Assembly: GCA_947452065.1 (NCBI GenBank) | Contig: CANGBB010000002.1 | Span: 362,839-426,838 of the forward strand | Length of the DNA stretch: 64,000 nt | Source of the DNA: Gammaproteobacteria bacterium | GTDB taxonomy: Bacteria; Pseudomonadota; Gammaproteobacteria; Steroidobacterales; Steroidobacteraceae | Direction: 5' to 3' | Shown here: positions 33,799 to 43,800 of the stretch, one piece after another | Position numbering within the stretch: position 1 is the stretch's first letter | Layout of the letters: every line of letters starts with the position of its first letter | Translations under genes and position numbers: made by a program | The notes under the pieces: generated by a model | What the model was told of the DNA's origin: nothing | Seen by the model: the letters and a program-made list of their open reading frames with translations, nothing else | Databases searched by the model: none

Positions 33799-34773
33799 AT
33801 GGCCCGCTTCGAGAAATTGCAGGAACTCTTCGCCATCTTTTGTCGCACCCGTGAGGTGCGTTCGCTGGTCTCGTTGTGCGAAGAAATGGACGCCTCTCAG
33901 GCCACGGTCAAGCGTCTGATCAGTTTCCTGCGCGAGCAGCGCGGGCTGGATATCAAATTTGATCGTGAACAGGGTGGCTACCGCCTTGAGCGTGGTCCGG
34001 CAGATCCCAATGCGGCCGTGCTGTTAGGTCTTTCCGGGCGCGAGATCGCCGCGCTCCTGGAAGCAGAAGCGCTACTGGAACAGATTCCGCCGGGCTTCAT
34101 GCGGGATGAGACCGAGAAGGTGCGCGCCCGTCTCGGCCGTGTGCGCCAGCAGGCGCTGGGCAAAGGCGATATCAAAAATCGGGTGCGTCTGAAGATGACG
34201 CAGCTGCGCGCCACCAGTGCTGATGCCTTTGAGACGGTGCTGGCCGCGCTGCGCTCCCGCCGCCGGCTGGAGTTTGCCTACCGCAGCCGCAGTCGAGAAG
34301 AAGAGTTGACCCGAACCTGCTCGCCCTTGCGGCTGACCTTCTACCGCAGCAATTGGTATCTCGCCGCCTGGTGCCACCAGAACGAGGATCTGCGGATATT
34401 TTCTGTCGACCGGATTAAGAAGCCTCGCTGCATCCCCGTAAAGGTGTACGACCCGCCCGATGGTCACGTTGCGGCGGAGTTGGACAGCAGCTACGGCATC
34501 TTCATCGGCAAAGCCGACAAGGTGGCGGTGCTGCGTTTCAACGATCGTGCCGCGCGCTGGGTCGGTGAGGAGGAGTGGCATCCAGATGTTCAGAGCGAAC
34601 CGCAAGCTGATGGCGGCGTGATTCTGCGCATTCCCTACCGGCATGACACTGAACTGGTCATGGACATCCTGCGCTACGGCCCCAATGTCGAAGTGCTTGG
34701 GCCGGTGTCGCTGCGCGAGTCAGTAGGTAAGGCTCTGGCGCAGGCGGCGAGGCTGTATGCGTCGAGTGGTTGA
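33799..34773 (+). CDS. WYL-domain transcriptional regulator
   Basis: A 324-residue regulator. Residues 1-65 form a winged HTH (VRSLVSLCEEMDASQATVKRL, then FDREQGGYRLERG). Residues about 150-220 form the WYL domain (RRRLEFAYRS, LTFYRSNWYLAAWC, LRIFSVDRIKK) with a WCX-like C-terminal extension. WYL proteins bind nucleic-acid ligands and often repress defence or DNA-damage genes, for example the BrxR/CapW group. As the last gene of the zinc protein/nuclease operon it is likely to autoregulate that operon. Confidence 0.88.
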   Translation: MARFEKLQELFAIFCRTREVRSLVSLCEEMDASQATVKRLISFLREQRGLDIKFDREQGGYRLERGPADPNAAVLLGLSGREIAALLEAEALLEQIPPGFMRDETEKVRARLGRVRQQALGKGDIKNRVRLKMTQLRATSADAFETVLAALRSRRRLEFAYRSRSREEELTRTCSPLRLTFYRSNWYLAAWCHQNEDLRIFSVDRIKKPRCIPVKVYDPPDGHVAAELDSSYGIFIGKADKVAVLRFNDRAARWVGEEEWHPDVQSEPQADGGVILRIPYRHDTELVMDILRYGPNVEVLGPVSLRESVGKALAQAARLYASSG

Positions 34774-34847
34774 GAGGGCAGGTCGGTGAAGAGCGCCTAA
34801 ATAGCTGACTTGCAGCAGCGGCTCAGAATCTGACCCTCGCGCCGCCT

Positions 34848-34853
34848 TATACT
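34848..34853 (+). promoter_or_regulatory. Possible -10 box for a leaderless transcript
   Basis: TATACT lies so that a start seven bases downstream would fall on the A of the ATG at 34860. No ribosome-binding site precedes that ATG. No good -35 is visible, so this is weak. Confidence 0.3.
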
Positions 34854-34859
34854 GCCGGC

Positions 34860-36707
34860 ATGCTGCAATTTATCGTGATCTTACTGCTTGTCCTTCCGGT
34901 AGCCAGCGCATCCGCGGCCGAGAACACTTACAACCCCGGCTCGACGCTGGAGCGTTTCCGCACCCACCTAGTGCTGCATCCTGATGGCACGTATATCGAG
35001 ACTCGCGAGCAGACGTGGCGTGTCGATACACGGCAGGGCGTGGAGCTGGCCAGTACCGATGCCGTCTACTACGTCAGCTCCATGGACAATGTTGAGCAGA
35101 TCAAGGGTTGGTCGACGACGCCGGATGGCGTTCGTCATGACGTCGAGCCATCAATGATTCGCACTCAGGAAGAGTTGGCCAAAGAGGGCGATGCGGAGTT
35201 CAGTGATCTGAAGTCCAAGACCATCATTTACCCCTCGGTGCAGGTGGGCAGCCGGGTGAGTCATATGGTTCGAATCAACCATCACGAGACCATTTTCCCG
35301 GGCCACTTCGGCGCACAGTATTTCCCTACCGAGGCGTTCAAGGTCGAGGACTGGCAGCTCGATGTTGATGTGCCAACCGGCATGAAGTTCGCCCTTGAGG
35401 TGCATGCGATCGAGGGTGGGCTGATCGGCTCCAGCAAGGGGCTGGATCACTATCGTTTCCGTTACACCAACTCTGTGGCGCTGCAGTCTGAAGACGACAC
35501 CGTCACCCAAGCCCGTAATCGTCCACACGTGGCGATGTCGACGTATGCCGACCCCGTGGCGGTCGGTCGTGCCTATCAGTCTGCATCGCGGCCAATGGCG
35601 GTGGTGACTCCTGCGATCCGCAAGCGTGCTCAGGAAGTTACTGCCGGGCTGGAATCCACGGCAGACAAGGCGAGGGCGCTGCAATACTGGGTCGCGCGCA
35701 ACATCCGCTATGTATATGTCGGTCTTGGTGAATCACGGCTGGTCCCGCACAAGGCCGATTCAGTACTGAGCAAGCTGTATGGTGACTGCAAAGATCATTC
35801 GATCCTGCTCGAGGCGATGTTGTCAGCCGTTGGCATCGCCAGTAGCCACGCGCTGATCAATTTGGGGTCGTCTTACGAACTGTCATCCATCGGTGTCCTG
35901 GGGCCGATGAATCACGTCATGACCTACGTTCCGGAGCTGGACCTTTATCTGGATTCTACGGATGGCTTTGCATCCTTCGGGCAGTTGAGCAGGTCGACCA
36001 TGGATAAGCCGACTGTACTCACGGCGCTTGGGAAGATCGGGCATACGCCGCGCATGTTGGCCGCGCAGCACGTTTCGTTGAGCGAGCAGGAAATCATGAT
36101 CTCTTCGGATGGCCAGATGGTGGGGCAGGGCATGCGGCGCCTTTCCGGCCACTACGAATCCTACGGCCGATCAGAACGGTTCGATCTTCGTGGCGTGGAT
36201 GAAGCTAAGTACATCAAGGAATGGCTGTCCGGATTCAGTGAGTCTGGAGTTGGGCATATGGACAGTCCGGACCCTGAGAAGCTTGGGGAGCCGTTCTGGG
36301 TGAAATCCGAATTCGCTCTTGAGCCACTGAGCAACTTCCCCGGCCCGGGTGCCTTGGCTGTGCCGGTTGGTCTCACATCGGGCACCTTGGCGATAATGGC
36401 ATCCGATCAGCCTCCGACAGAGAGACGGAGAGAGTGGGCGTGCGTATCTCGAACCATGGAAGAGCGGTCCGTTCTGCATTTCCCGATCGGCACGGAAATT
36501 ACCTTTGTGCCTCAGGGCGCCCTATTTGAAGAGCGCGGGTATCGCTATGAATCGCGCTACGAACGACAGGGGCTAGACGTGACTGTGACCCGCCGATTCG
36601 TGGAGCAGCATGAGGGTGGCGTCTGCGGCAAGGCCGACCATGAGGCGCGGCTTAGCTTTCATGCGGCCCTGCGGAAGGATTTACGGGGGCAGGTGATCTA
36701 TCGGTAG
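34860..36707 (+). CDS. Exported DUF3857 / transglutaminase-like protein
   Basis: A 615-residue protein with a signal peptide (LQFIVILLLVLPVASASAA, cleaved about residue 20). An N-terminal DUF3857-type beta domain (about 30-220) precedes a transglutaminase-like core with the Cys-His-Asp triad visible as YGDCKDHS (near 308), MNHVMTYV (near 350) and YLDSTDG (near 363). A C-terminal beta domain follows. The protein is probably periplasmic and may act in peptide or cell-wall handling; substrates are unknown. It stands alone downstream of the WYL gene. Confidence 0.85.
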   Translation: MLQFIVILLLVLPVASASAAENTYNPGSTLERFRTHLVLHPDGTYIETREQTWRVDTRQGVELASTDAVYYVSSMDNVEQIKGWSTTPDGVRHDVEPSMIRTQEELAKEGDAEFSDLKSKTIIYPSVQVGSRVSHMVRINHHETIFPGHFGAQYFPTEAFKVEDWQLDVDVPTGMKFALEVHAIEGGLIGSSKGLDHYRFRYTNSVALQSEDDTVTQARNRPHVAMSTYADPVAVGRAYQSASRPMAVVTPAIRKRAQEVTAGLESTADKARALQYWVARNIRYVYVGLGESRLVPHKADSVLSKLYGDCKDHSILLEAMLSAVGIASSHALINLGSSYELSSIGVLGPMNHVMTYVPELDLYLDSTDGFASFGQLSRSTMDKPTVLTALGKIGHTPRMLAAQHVSLSEQEIMISSDGQMVGQGMRRLSGHYESYGRSERFDLRGVDEAKYIKEWLSGFSESGVGHMDSPDPEKLGEPFWVKSEFALEPLSNFPGPGALAVPVGLTSGTLAIMASDQPPTERRREWACVSRTMEERSVLHFPIGTEITFVPQGALFEERGYRYESRYERQGLDVTVTRRFVEQHEGGVCGKADHEARLSFHAALRKDLRGQVIYR

Positions 36708-36760
36708 TAGGAGCTTTGGGGGCTGAACGTCTGGTCTGAGTGCAGTGCGTTTCAGCGGAG

Positions 36761-37300
36761 TCATGTCGGCCAGTTCAAATCCCGTCGTGGGCTGCCGCGG
36801 CTCCAACGGTACGCCGACTCGATATACCTCCCGCCCTCGGGGGAAAGGTACTGTGGGTGCGGCCTGATCCCAACGCGCCCTAGATCAAGTCTGTCGGCAT
36901 CCCAACAGCTTTGAATCGTGGCGTTGGTGCTTTTCTGCCCACCACTGTGATGTTGAATGGCCCGCGTGAGCTGGTAGAGCTGGTCGCCGCTCAGATTGAA
37001 ATACCTGCCTTGAAGGCTACGGGCGTACTCCGCGCCACGTTCTCCGTGACCTGGGTCACCGAATTCATCCGCGCGCTGACTGTCGTGCAGGAATGCAAAT
37101 AGTTCGACCACGAGCAGATCGGCTCCACGCCTGCGTGCGATCGTAAGGCCATGCTGACGAACTCGGCCCCAATGGTGTCCACCGTGGTGTCCGTTCCAGT
37201 CGAGACTGAATTGGGAACGGATTTCCAGCAGCAGGCCGCGACGATCAACTTCGAGTGACTGACTGAGGCTCATGCGGTGGGTGGTAAAAGCGATCCGCAT
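36761..37300 (-). CDS. HD-like metal-dependent hydrolase, probable
   Basis: A 179-residue protein with His/Asp blocks in an HD-like order: WNGHHGGHHWGRV, ELFAFLHDSQRADE, GDPGHGERGAEYA, AIQHHSGG and CWDADRLDLGRVG. These fit a metal-dependent phosphohydrolase fold, although the exact subfamily is unrecognised. The gene is preceded 42 bases upstream by a perfect palindrome (37342-37362) that could be its operator. It is convergent with the transglutaminase gene. Confidence 0.72.
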   Translation of the reverse strand: MRIAFTTHRMSLSQSLEVDRRGLLLEIRSQFSLDWNGHHGGHHWGRVRQHGLTIARRRGADLLVVELFAFLHDSQRADEFGDPGHGERGAEYARSLQGRYFNLSGDQLYQLTRAIQHHSGGQKSTNATIQSCWDADRLDLGRVGIRPHPQYLSPEGGRYIESAYRWSRGSPRRDLNWPT

Positions 37301-37341
37301 ACACTATCAGCGCGCTGGTAAATAAGTTGTACCTCATCTGG

Positions 37342-37367
37342 TTTACTACCACTGGTAGTAAATTGCG
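37342..37367. repeat. Palindromic repeat, right copy
   Basis: TTTACTACCA-C-TGGTAGTAAA (37342-37362) is a perfect 21-bp palindrome, followed by TTGCG. Twenty-five of 26 bases match the copy at 27799-27824 in the same orientation. It lies upstream of the HD-like gene and downstream of the LysR gene. It could be an att-type repeat or an operator. Confidence 0.65.
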
Positions 37368-37504
37368 ACGGCGTCACATTACTTAGGCCGCTGCGTGATG
37401 CGAGAAATAGTAGGCAGATCAATTACATAAGAGTTCGTGGCTGATGTTTTAGCGGCGCGCCAATTCCACGACCCCTTGAACTCGTTAGGGAACAAGGCTG
37501 GTCC

Positions 37505-38383
37505 TCAGGGCCAGACCTTCCGAAACTCGGTTTCTAAGAAACCCATAAAGGCTTTGACCTTTGCGCTAGGTAGTCGCCTAGACGTGTGAAGTGCCCAAAC
37601 TTCGGATGGCTTTTCGTTGGCGGCGCCCCATGAGACCAGTCGCCCAGCCGCAAGGTCATTGGCAACGACAAGTTGCGGCAACCTGGCTGCACCAAGGCCC
37701 GTCAGGGCCGCGTCACGGACCATGGCGAGCAGGGGTAGCTGCAAAACTGTGCGGACAGGAATGGCCTTGCCAGCTTTTCCCCCGACGTGCCATGAGCCAT
37801 CGCCAGAGGAGTTCCTGACGATCACTGGCAATCGTCTTGTCGACTTTGGTGAAAGTCGGGCGAACTGTCTTTTGAGTTCAGGCGTCGAGACGATCAGCAC
37901 ATGGTCACGTGCGAAGCAGCGGCCCACAAGATCGGAGCTGGGCTCGGGATTGATTCTAATGACCAGGTCGTAGCCCTCGCTGACCAAGTCCACATGGCGA
38001 TCTTCAACGGTGATTGAAAGTTTGATGTCTGGGTATGCCAAGGTGAACTGAGCGGCCAGTCGCCCCAACATCATTTGTCCGATCAGGGTGGGGGCGTTGA
38101 CGCGCAGCAAGCCACGAGGCTGTGTTCTTCCGTCTTTGAGCGTTTCCTCTGCTTCGGCAATCTCGCGCATCGGCACGCTGCTTCGCTCGAGTAACAAAGC
38201 GCCTTCTTCCGTCAGCCGAACGCTCTTTGCATCTCGCTCGAATAGGCGAACCCCCAAAGCTGTCTCAAGGGCCATCACCTTGCGCGACAAACTGGCCTTT
38301 GGCCGGCCACTGGCGCGACTGGCCTGCGCGAACCCTTGATGAGTCGCTACCAGCAAGAAATCAGATAGATCATCCAGTCTCAC
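37505..38383 (-). CDS. LysR-family transcriptional regulator
   Basis: A 292-residue regulator with the LysR winged HTH at residues 1-60 (DLSDFLLVATHQGFAQASRA, then SRKVMALETALGVRLFERD) and an effector-binding domain from about 90. It is divergent from the membrane protein gene at 38532; the 148-base gap is a typical LysR-regulated region. Its ligand is unknown. Of normal length and intact, it marks the start of the ordinary backbone. Confidence 0.92.
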   Translation of the reverse strand: MRLDDLSDFLLVATHQGFAQASRASGRPKASLSRKVMALETALGVRLFERDAKSVRLTEEGALLLERSSVPMREIAEAEETLKDGRTQPRGLLRVNAPTLIGQMMLGRLAAQFTLAYPDIKLSITVEDRHVDLVSEGYDLVIRINPEPSSDLVGRCFARDHVLIVSTPELKRQFARLSPKSTRRLPVIVRNSSGDGSWHVGGKAGKAIPVRTVLQLPLLAMVRDAALTGLGAARLPQLVVANDLAAGRLVSWGAANEKPSEVWALHTSRRLPSAKVKAFMGFLETEFRKVWP

Positions 38384-38531
38384 GATCGTTCCATATATGA
38401 GATGAGGAGTCTTAAAAATGAACGTCTCGTTTTGATTCTATATCCCTAACATAGGCACAAGCAAAACGACGCTTGTGGCCATAAAAGCCTAGCTGGGCAG
38501 CAAGAACCTGCATTTACGAAAGGGCATCGCA

Positions 38532-39029
38532 ATGAAAAAGGACATGAACTCCAATGTGGTCGGCCGAGCCGCTGAAGTCGGCGCCTGGATTTTCGCGCTC
38601 TGGGGTGTTTTGCATGTGTGGGTGGGGGTGGAGGGTGTCCGCCAGTACATGACCGGTGGCGCATCAAGTCTGTGGAACATGTTGATTGGGGGACGCAGCG
38701 TCCCGAGATCCGCCTTTGTACACGCCACCGATCCGGGCACCTTGTTTGCACACGGTCAGTTGCTGCTTAATTTTTGCATCGACGTCGGCGGCTACGGCGT
38801 TTTGGGTTTCTTCGTCGCCTGGCTCATTCTCAAGCGGGATGCCTGGATCGGCTACCTGCTGGGTCTGGTCGTCATCGGCATTTGTGATCTGGCCTTTCTT
38901 TTCTCTTTAGTGGTCCCCGGCGTCATCGAACTCAACGCCGGAACGGTGGGCGGTCCGGTGCTGTGGTTCCTTGCCATACTCATCACGCCCTTTGGCTTGC
39001 CGAAGCTGAGCAGATCCGCGAGTAGCTGA
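38532..39029 (+). CDS. Small integral membrane protein
   Basis: A 165-residue protein with about four hydrophobic segments (GAWIFALWGVLHVWVGV, LLLNFCIDVGGYGVLGFFVAWLI split by a turn, GYLLGLVVIGICDLAFLF and PVLWFLAILITPFGL). No motif identified. Divergent from and probably controlled by the LysR regulator. Convergent with recD downstream. Confidence 0.78.
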   Translation: MKKDMNSNVVGRAAEVGAWIFALWGVLHVWVGVEGVRQYMTGGASSLWNMLIGGRSVPRSAFVHATDPGTLFAHGQLLLNFCIDVGGYGVLGFFVAWLILKRDAWIGYLLGLVVIGICDLAFLFSLVVPGVIELNAGTVGGPVLWFLAILITPFGLPKLSRSASS

Positions 39030-39067
39030 GCATTGCGAACCGGAGGCGGCGACCTGCTATCGGCTTT

Positions 39068-40891
39068 CTAGCTTTTTCCCGATTCGCTTGATTTTGCCCG
39101 TTGCTCGCGCAGGCGAGCGGCGAGGCCGCCAGCGCGGGTGCTTCTCTGGTTGACCGCGTGTCGGACCACTTCGTCGGTTGCGCACACCGTGACGCTGCTG
39201 CGGGCCCGAGTGACTGCGGTGTACAGCAATTCACGGCCAATGACCCGGCTATTGGTCTGATTTGGCAGGATCACGATCACGTGATCGAACTCAGATCCTT
39301 GGGCTTTGTGCACGGTCATCGCAAAGGCAGTTTCATGAGCTGGCAGCTGCGCGGTCGGAATTCTGCGGTACTGGCCCGTCTCGGTCTCGAACCAGACATG
39401 GAGCTCACCGCTTTCATCGGGCAGCGTCAATCCGATGTCGCCGTTGTAGATCGACAGCTGCGGATCGTTGCGCGTGACCAGCACGGGCCGACCCGCGTAC
39501 CAGGCTCCGATGGCACTGGCGCCGATCAGATTCCGTGCGTGCTTTTCCATTCGCGCGTTCAGTCCCGCAACGCCGCGTGCTCCCTCTCGCGTGGCCGCCA
39601 ATACCCGGAAGCGTGCAAACGCATCGAAGGCGGACCGCATATTGCTGCGAGCAGCGAGCGCGGCCTCGAGATACGGATTTAGGTGCTCCAGGATCAGCTT
39701 GTAAGCCTCGGCGGGCAGATCGCGGCTGTCCGCGTCGATATGTCGCAGCACTTGGTTTGGTGCCGAAGCCAGCAGTGCCAGCGTGGTACCGATATCCGCC
39801 GTGCGGATAGCCGTGGCGAGCTTGCCAATCGGTGAGTCGCCCTCAAACCGCTTACTCTCGGTGAGGAACGCGACGCTGTCGGGCAGTAACTCGTCAGGGC
39901 GGGCTGCGGGTAACGATTCCGGCTCGACACCGCAGAGTGTTGCCAGGGTCTTTCTTGTTGACTCCGTGAGCCCCTGAGATTCACACAACTGCGCGAACAC
40001 GGCGCCCGACTCGACCGCCTCCAGCTGATCGCGGTCGCCGAGCAGAATGAGTCGCGCGGTATCCGGAATGGCCTCGAAGAGGTGAGTTGCGAGCGCAAGG
40101 TCGAGCATTGATGCTTCATCGACGATCAGCACATCGACCGGCAGCCGTTGCTCTGCGTGATGCCTGAAGGCACCGCCCGGCAGAAATCCAAGCAGACGAT
40201 GCACAGTGGTGGCGGTACGCGGTAGTCGATCCCGCAAGCTCGCGTCGATGCGCTGGATGCCCCGCTGCAGCGCCTCAGTCATGCGCGCCGCAGCTTTGCC
40301 GGTCGGTGCTGCAAGCCGGATGCGCAGCTGTGGGTGGGTGCGCAGGAGTGATGCGAGCAGGTGGGCGACTGAAGTGGTCTTTCCTGTGCCTGGTCCGCCA
40401 CTGACAACCGTGAAGCGACGCATCAGCGCCAGACCAATAGCCAGTCGTTGACCAATGGTCAGCGTGCTCAATTCGCTGGCCAGTCGCCGGGTCTCATCAG
40501 GCGGCAGCGGCGCAGGCGGAACGCTTAGCGCGGCATTAAGCCGCTGTGCGAGGCGACGCTCGTAGTCGAAATAACGCGCCAGATACAGACGATCCTCCGC
40601 ATCGAGAACCAGCGGCGCGGTGCGGGTGTCTTCGGGTGTGACGACGAGCCCTGAGCCCAGCAGTGCGTTGCGCTCTCGCGTGAGCTCCGATGGATCCTGG
40701 CGATCAAGTGCGCGGGCGAGCGGGATACAGACATCCCCATCATCAGTGGCGATCAGAGCCGCCTGCGCAGCCTTGGCGACGAGGCTGGCGGTTGCTTCGT
40801 CGGTGCCCATTTCCGTCGCCCAGGCACGCAGTCGTGCGGCGAGGGTGCCAGCCAGTGCCGCGATAGGCTGTCCCGAATCGCGTGGTTTCAT
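39068..40891 (-). CDS. recD: Exodeoxyribonuclease V subunit alpha (RecD helicase)
   Basis: A 607-residue 5'-3' SF1 helicase subunit of RecBCD. It shows Walker A GGPGTGKT (165-172), motif II VLIVDEAS, and the C-terminal UvrD-like box MTVHKAQGSEFDHV with YTAVTRARSSV. RecBCD degrades linear DNA and loads RecA after recognising Chi. The start overlaps the recB stop by four bases. Length is near the 608 residues of E. coli RecD. The gene order recC-recB-recD matches enterobacteria, without an intervening ptrA. Confidence 0.96.
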   Translation of the reverse strand: MKPRDSGQPIAALAGTLAARLRAWATEMGTDEATASLVAKAAQAALIATDDGDVCIPLARALDRQDPSELTRERNALLGSGLVVTPEDTRTAPLVLDAEDRLYLARYFDYERRLAQRLNAALSVPPAPLPPDETRRLASELSTLTIGQRLAIGLALMRRFTVVSGGPGTGKTTSVAHLLASLLRTHPQLRIRLAAPTGKAAARMTEALQRGIQRIDASLRDRLPRTATTVHRLLGFLPGGAFRHHAEQRLPVDVLIVDEASMLDLALATHLFEAIPDTARLILLGDRDQLEAVESGAVFAQLCESQGLTESTRKTLATLCGVEPESLPAARPDELLPDSVAFLTESKRFEGDSPIGKLATAIRTADIGTTLALLASAPNQVLRHIDADSRDLPAEAYKLILEHLNPYLEAALAARSNMRSAFDAFARFRVLAATREGARGVAGLNARMEKHARNLIGASAIGAWYAGRPVLVTRNDPQLSIYNGDIGLTLPDESGELHVWFETETGQYRRIPTAQLPAHETAFAMTVHKAQGSEFDHVIVILPNQTNSRVIGRELLYTAVTRARSSVTVCATDEVVRHAVNQRSTRAGGLAARLREQRAKSSESGKS

Positions 40892-43800
40892 GGCCGATCC
40901 CCGTTCATCAGGAGCTGTGACAGGGACTCGATGAGCTCGATCGGGGGCGTGGTGGCATACACACCCAGAGCCTGACCAGCGGATGTCAGCCAGTCCGGCC
41001 GAACACCGCGTACAAAGAGGTAGCGGGTGCCTCCCATGTGGCGAGCGTAATCATAATCCGGCAGATGCAACCGTAAGTGATGATGCAGCGCGACCGTATA
41101 TAGGATGTGCTGCAGGTGGTATCCCTCAGTCTGCATGGTCAGTTCGAGCGCATCGGGCGCGTAATCGGCGGGTCGCTTACCCAGGAAGTTCGACTTCCAG
41201 TCCAGCAGGTAAAAGCGTCCCTCATGCTCGAAGACGAGATCGACGAAACCGCGCAGATAACCTGCCAGGGTGCGCGGCTCAAGATGTGGCATACGGTAGC
41301 CGTGTTGCTCAAGCAGCGAGGTCAGTTCGCGGCTCTTCAGGCGGGTGGCCGGCAACATGAATTCCCATTCCGTGAGTCGCTTGGTGAGCGGAATGGCTGA
41401 CAGCGTGAAGCCGCCCGGCAGCGTGGTCTGCACTACATCGGCCAGCATGCGATGCATCATCTGCGTCAGCAGTGCTCGGTCGGGTTGATCGCTGCGGGTT
41501 GGCGGGTGCGCATCCAGAGCAAGGCTGATCGCATCAGCCCAACCCGCTTGCTGAGTAAAGTCGATACGCTCGAACAGGTCATGCACGCATTCTCCGGCCC
41601 GTGCACCGCGCGGGAACCAGAGCATATCGTCGCTTGCGATATCCGATCCGTCGGCCAGCGTATCCGCGGTCCCTGTATAGGTGTCTTTTTCCTTGGCGCT
41701 TGCGTCGAAGACGTGGCCGCGCAGAATTCCGCTAAAGCTCCCGAGCCGCCACTCGGGTGGGATTCGGGGAGCGGGTAGTGCGCTGACTGCGGTCGAATCC
41801 CGTACAGATGGCTGCAACGATTCAAGTGATGCCAGAGGTAGCGGTGTCAATGAAACGACATCGCTTTGGCGTTGCGCCCAGGCATCCCAGGTTTTCAGCG
41901 TTTCATTAGGATCATGGGTGTTCTTGAAAAATTCTTTGTCATTGGCAGACGGTTGATCCAGCACCAGCCAATTTAGGGGCGCGCAGGAACTCTCGGAGAG
42001 TGACGGCTTTCCAGAGGTCTTTGTCGAATAGGGCCCGGCCACCAGATAGAGGCGATGCACGGCCCGAGTGAGTGCGACATAGATGACGCGCAGCCTCTCG
42101 GCACGCTCCTCGGTTTGACGGAGTAACTTGAGATTTTTTTTCTCTTCCTGCTCGAGGTTGTCCCGGAAATCAATGCAAAGCCGAGAACCATTGTGGTACT
42201 CAACACCCTTGAGATTGCGGCCGCCCCCTTTATCTAGGCCTTCGAACAGATACGGGCAGAAGACGATTGGGTATTCAAGCCCCTTGGATTTGTGGATGGT
42301 CACTATCTGAACCAAATTGCGGTCTGACTCCAGGCGCAACTCGGCGGCATCGTCGCCCTGACCATCGGTACGTCGCTCCGCGAACCAGCGCATCAGCGCC
42401 TCGGGCGAGGGGTGATCGGAGGCTGCATCCTGCAGGCACTCCCCAAGCTGCAGCAGGTTGGTGAGACGGCGCTCTCCATCCGGCCGTTGCAGCAAGCGCT
42501 CGCCAATTCCCATTTTTGTGATGAGCTCACGCAGCATGACGCCGACACCCTGCTGGCGCCATCGATCGCGCGCTGCGCTCAGGCGCTCCACCCACTCGGC
42601 TTCATCTCGGCTGTCATCGTCCAGCGCCAGGATTTTACTGGCATCGAAGTCCAGCATCTCCGTTGCCAGTGCACTGCGGACCAATCCCGAGCGGCTGGGT
42701 TCAAGAATGGCCTCGAGCAGCCGGGCTAATTCATCGGCCTCGCGACTTTTGTAGACGACTTCTCTGGAGCGCTTAATGCTGCTGATTGATAGCGTGGCCA
42801 GCTCCGCTTGAATCTGCTTCGCCCGCGCATGGGTGGGCACCACCACAGCGATGTCACCCGCATTGAGTGCGCGCTCACCGATCCGAACCTTCCCAGCCGC
42901 AGCGCCTTGGAGTAACCGTGCGATCTCAGTAGCCGTCGCGCTGGTAGCCCGATTGCGGGCATCCGCCTTGTCGAGCGGTGATTCGCCTCCGGGCAGTGTC
43001 CAGACCGTGAGCGGCTGAGGTCCGCTGCACTCATCAACGAATGATTCACGCGGTTTATTGCCCAAGCGAAGTGACTGGTAGTTGAGGCCCGGCGTCAGAA
43101 ACGTTGCGGTGTGCGCGCCAAAAATGGCGTTGAGGGCATGAATGAGGGGCTCGCTTGAGCGCTGATTGTCCGCCAGCGATGTGAGGGCCGTAGGGTCGCG
43201 AGCCAGCGCGGTCTCGCGCGCATCCAGATAGACGTTGAGGTCCGCGTTGCGGAAGCGGTAAATAGCCTGCTTCGGGTCGCCGACTAGGAAAAGGGTGGCG
43301 TCAGGGGCATCGTAGATCGTACGGAAGATGTCCCACTGCAGTGGATCGGTGTCCTGGAACTCGTCGACCAGAGCGGCCGGATAACGACTGCGCAGTTCCG
43401 CCGCTAGTGTGGGGCGCGCCGGGTCGGTCAGTTGGGCGCGTACTTCCGCCAGAAGATCCGAGTAGGAGACAACCCTTCGCTCGCGCTTCAGTTCGCGAAG
43501 CCTGGCAGGACCCTGCTCGAGTAGTTCCCGCAGGAGTTGCAGGCGCGCATAGTCGGCGTGGGCGCGGGCCTGGGGGAGACGGCTGAAAAGCAAATCGGCA
43601 TTTTTAAAGAACGGATGATTAAGAGGCTCCGGTTTGTTCTTCGCCGATTTGTTATAGACGAGTTTTCCGCTGGTGAAGAGATGGAGCTTATCCAGCTTCT
43701 CTGGGATCGCGTAAAGCGAACCAGCGGCAGCAACCTGATTCCACTGATCGAAGGCTGTGGCGATCGTCTTTTCTTTGTAAACGTTAGCGGGTAGGTAAGG

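Noticed and set aside
36761..37300. Dismissal of the minus-strand frame as a shadow
   Set aside because: Ordered His/Asp blocks and the lack of a credible plus-strand gene support it as real, so it was kept.
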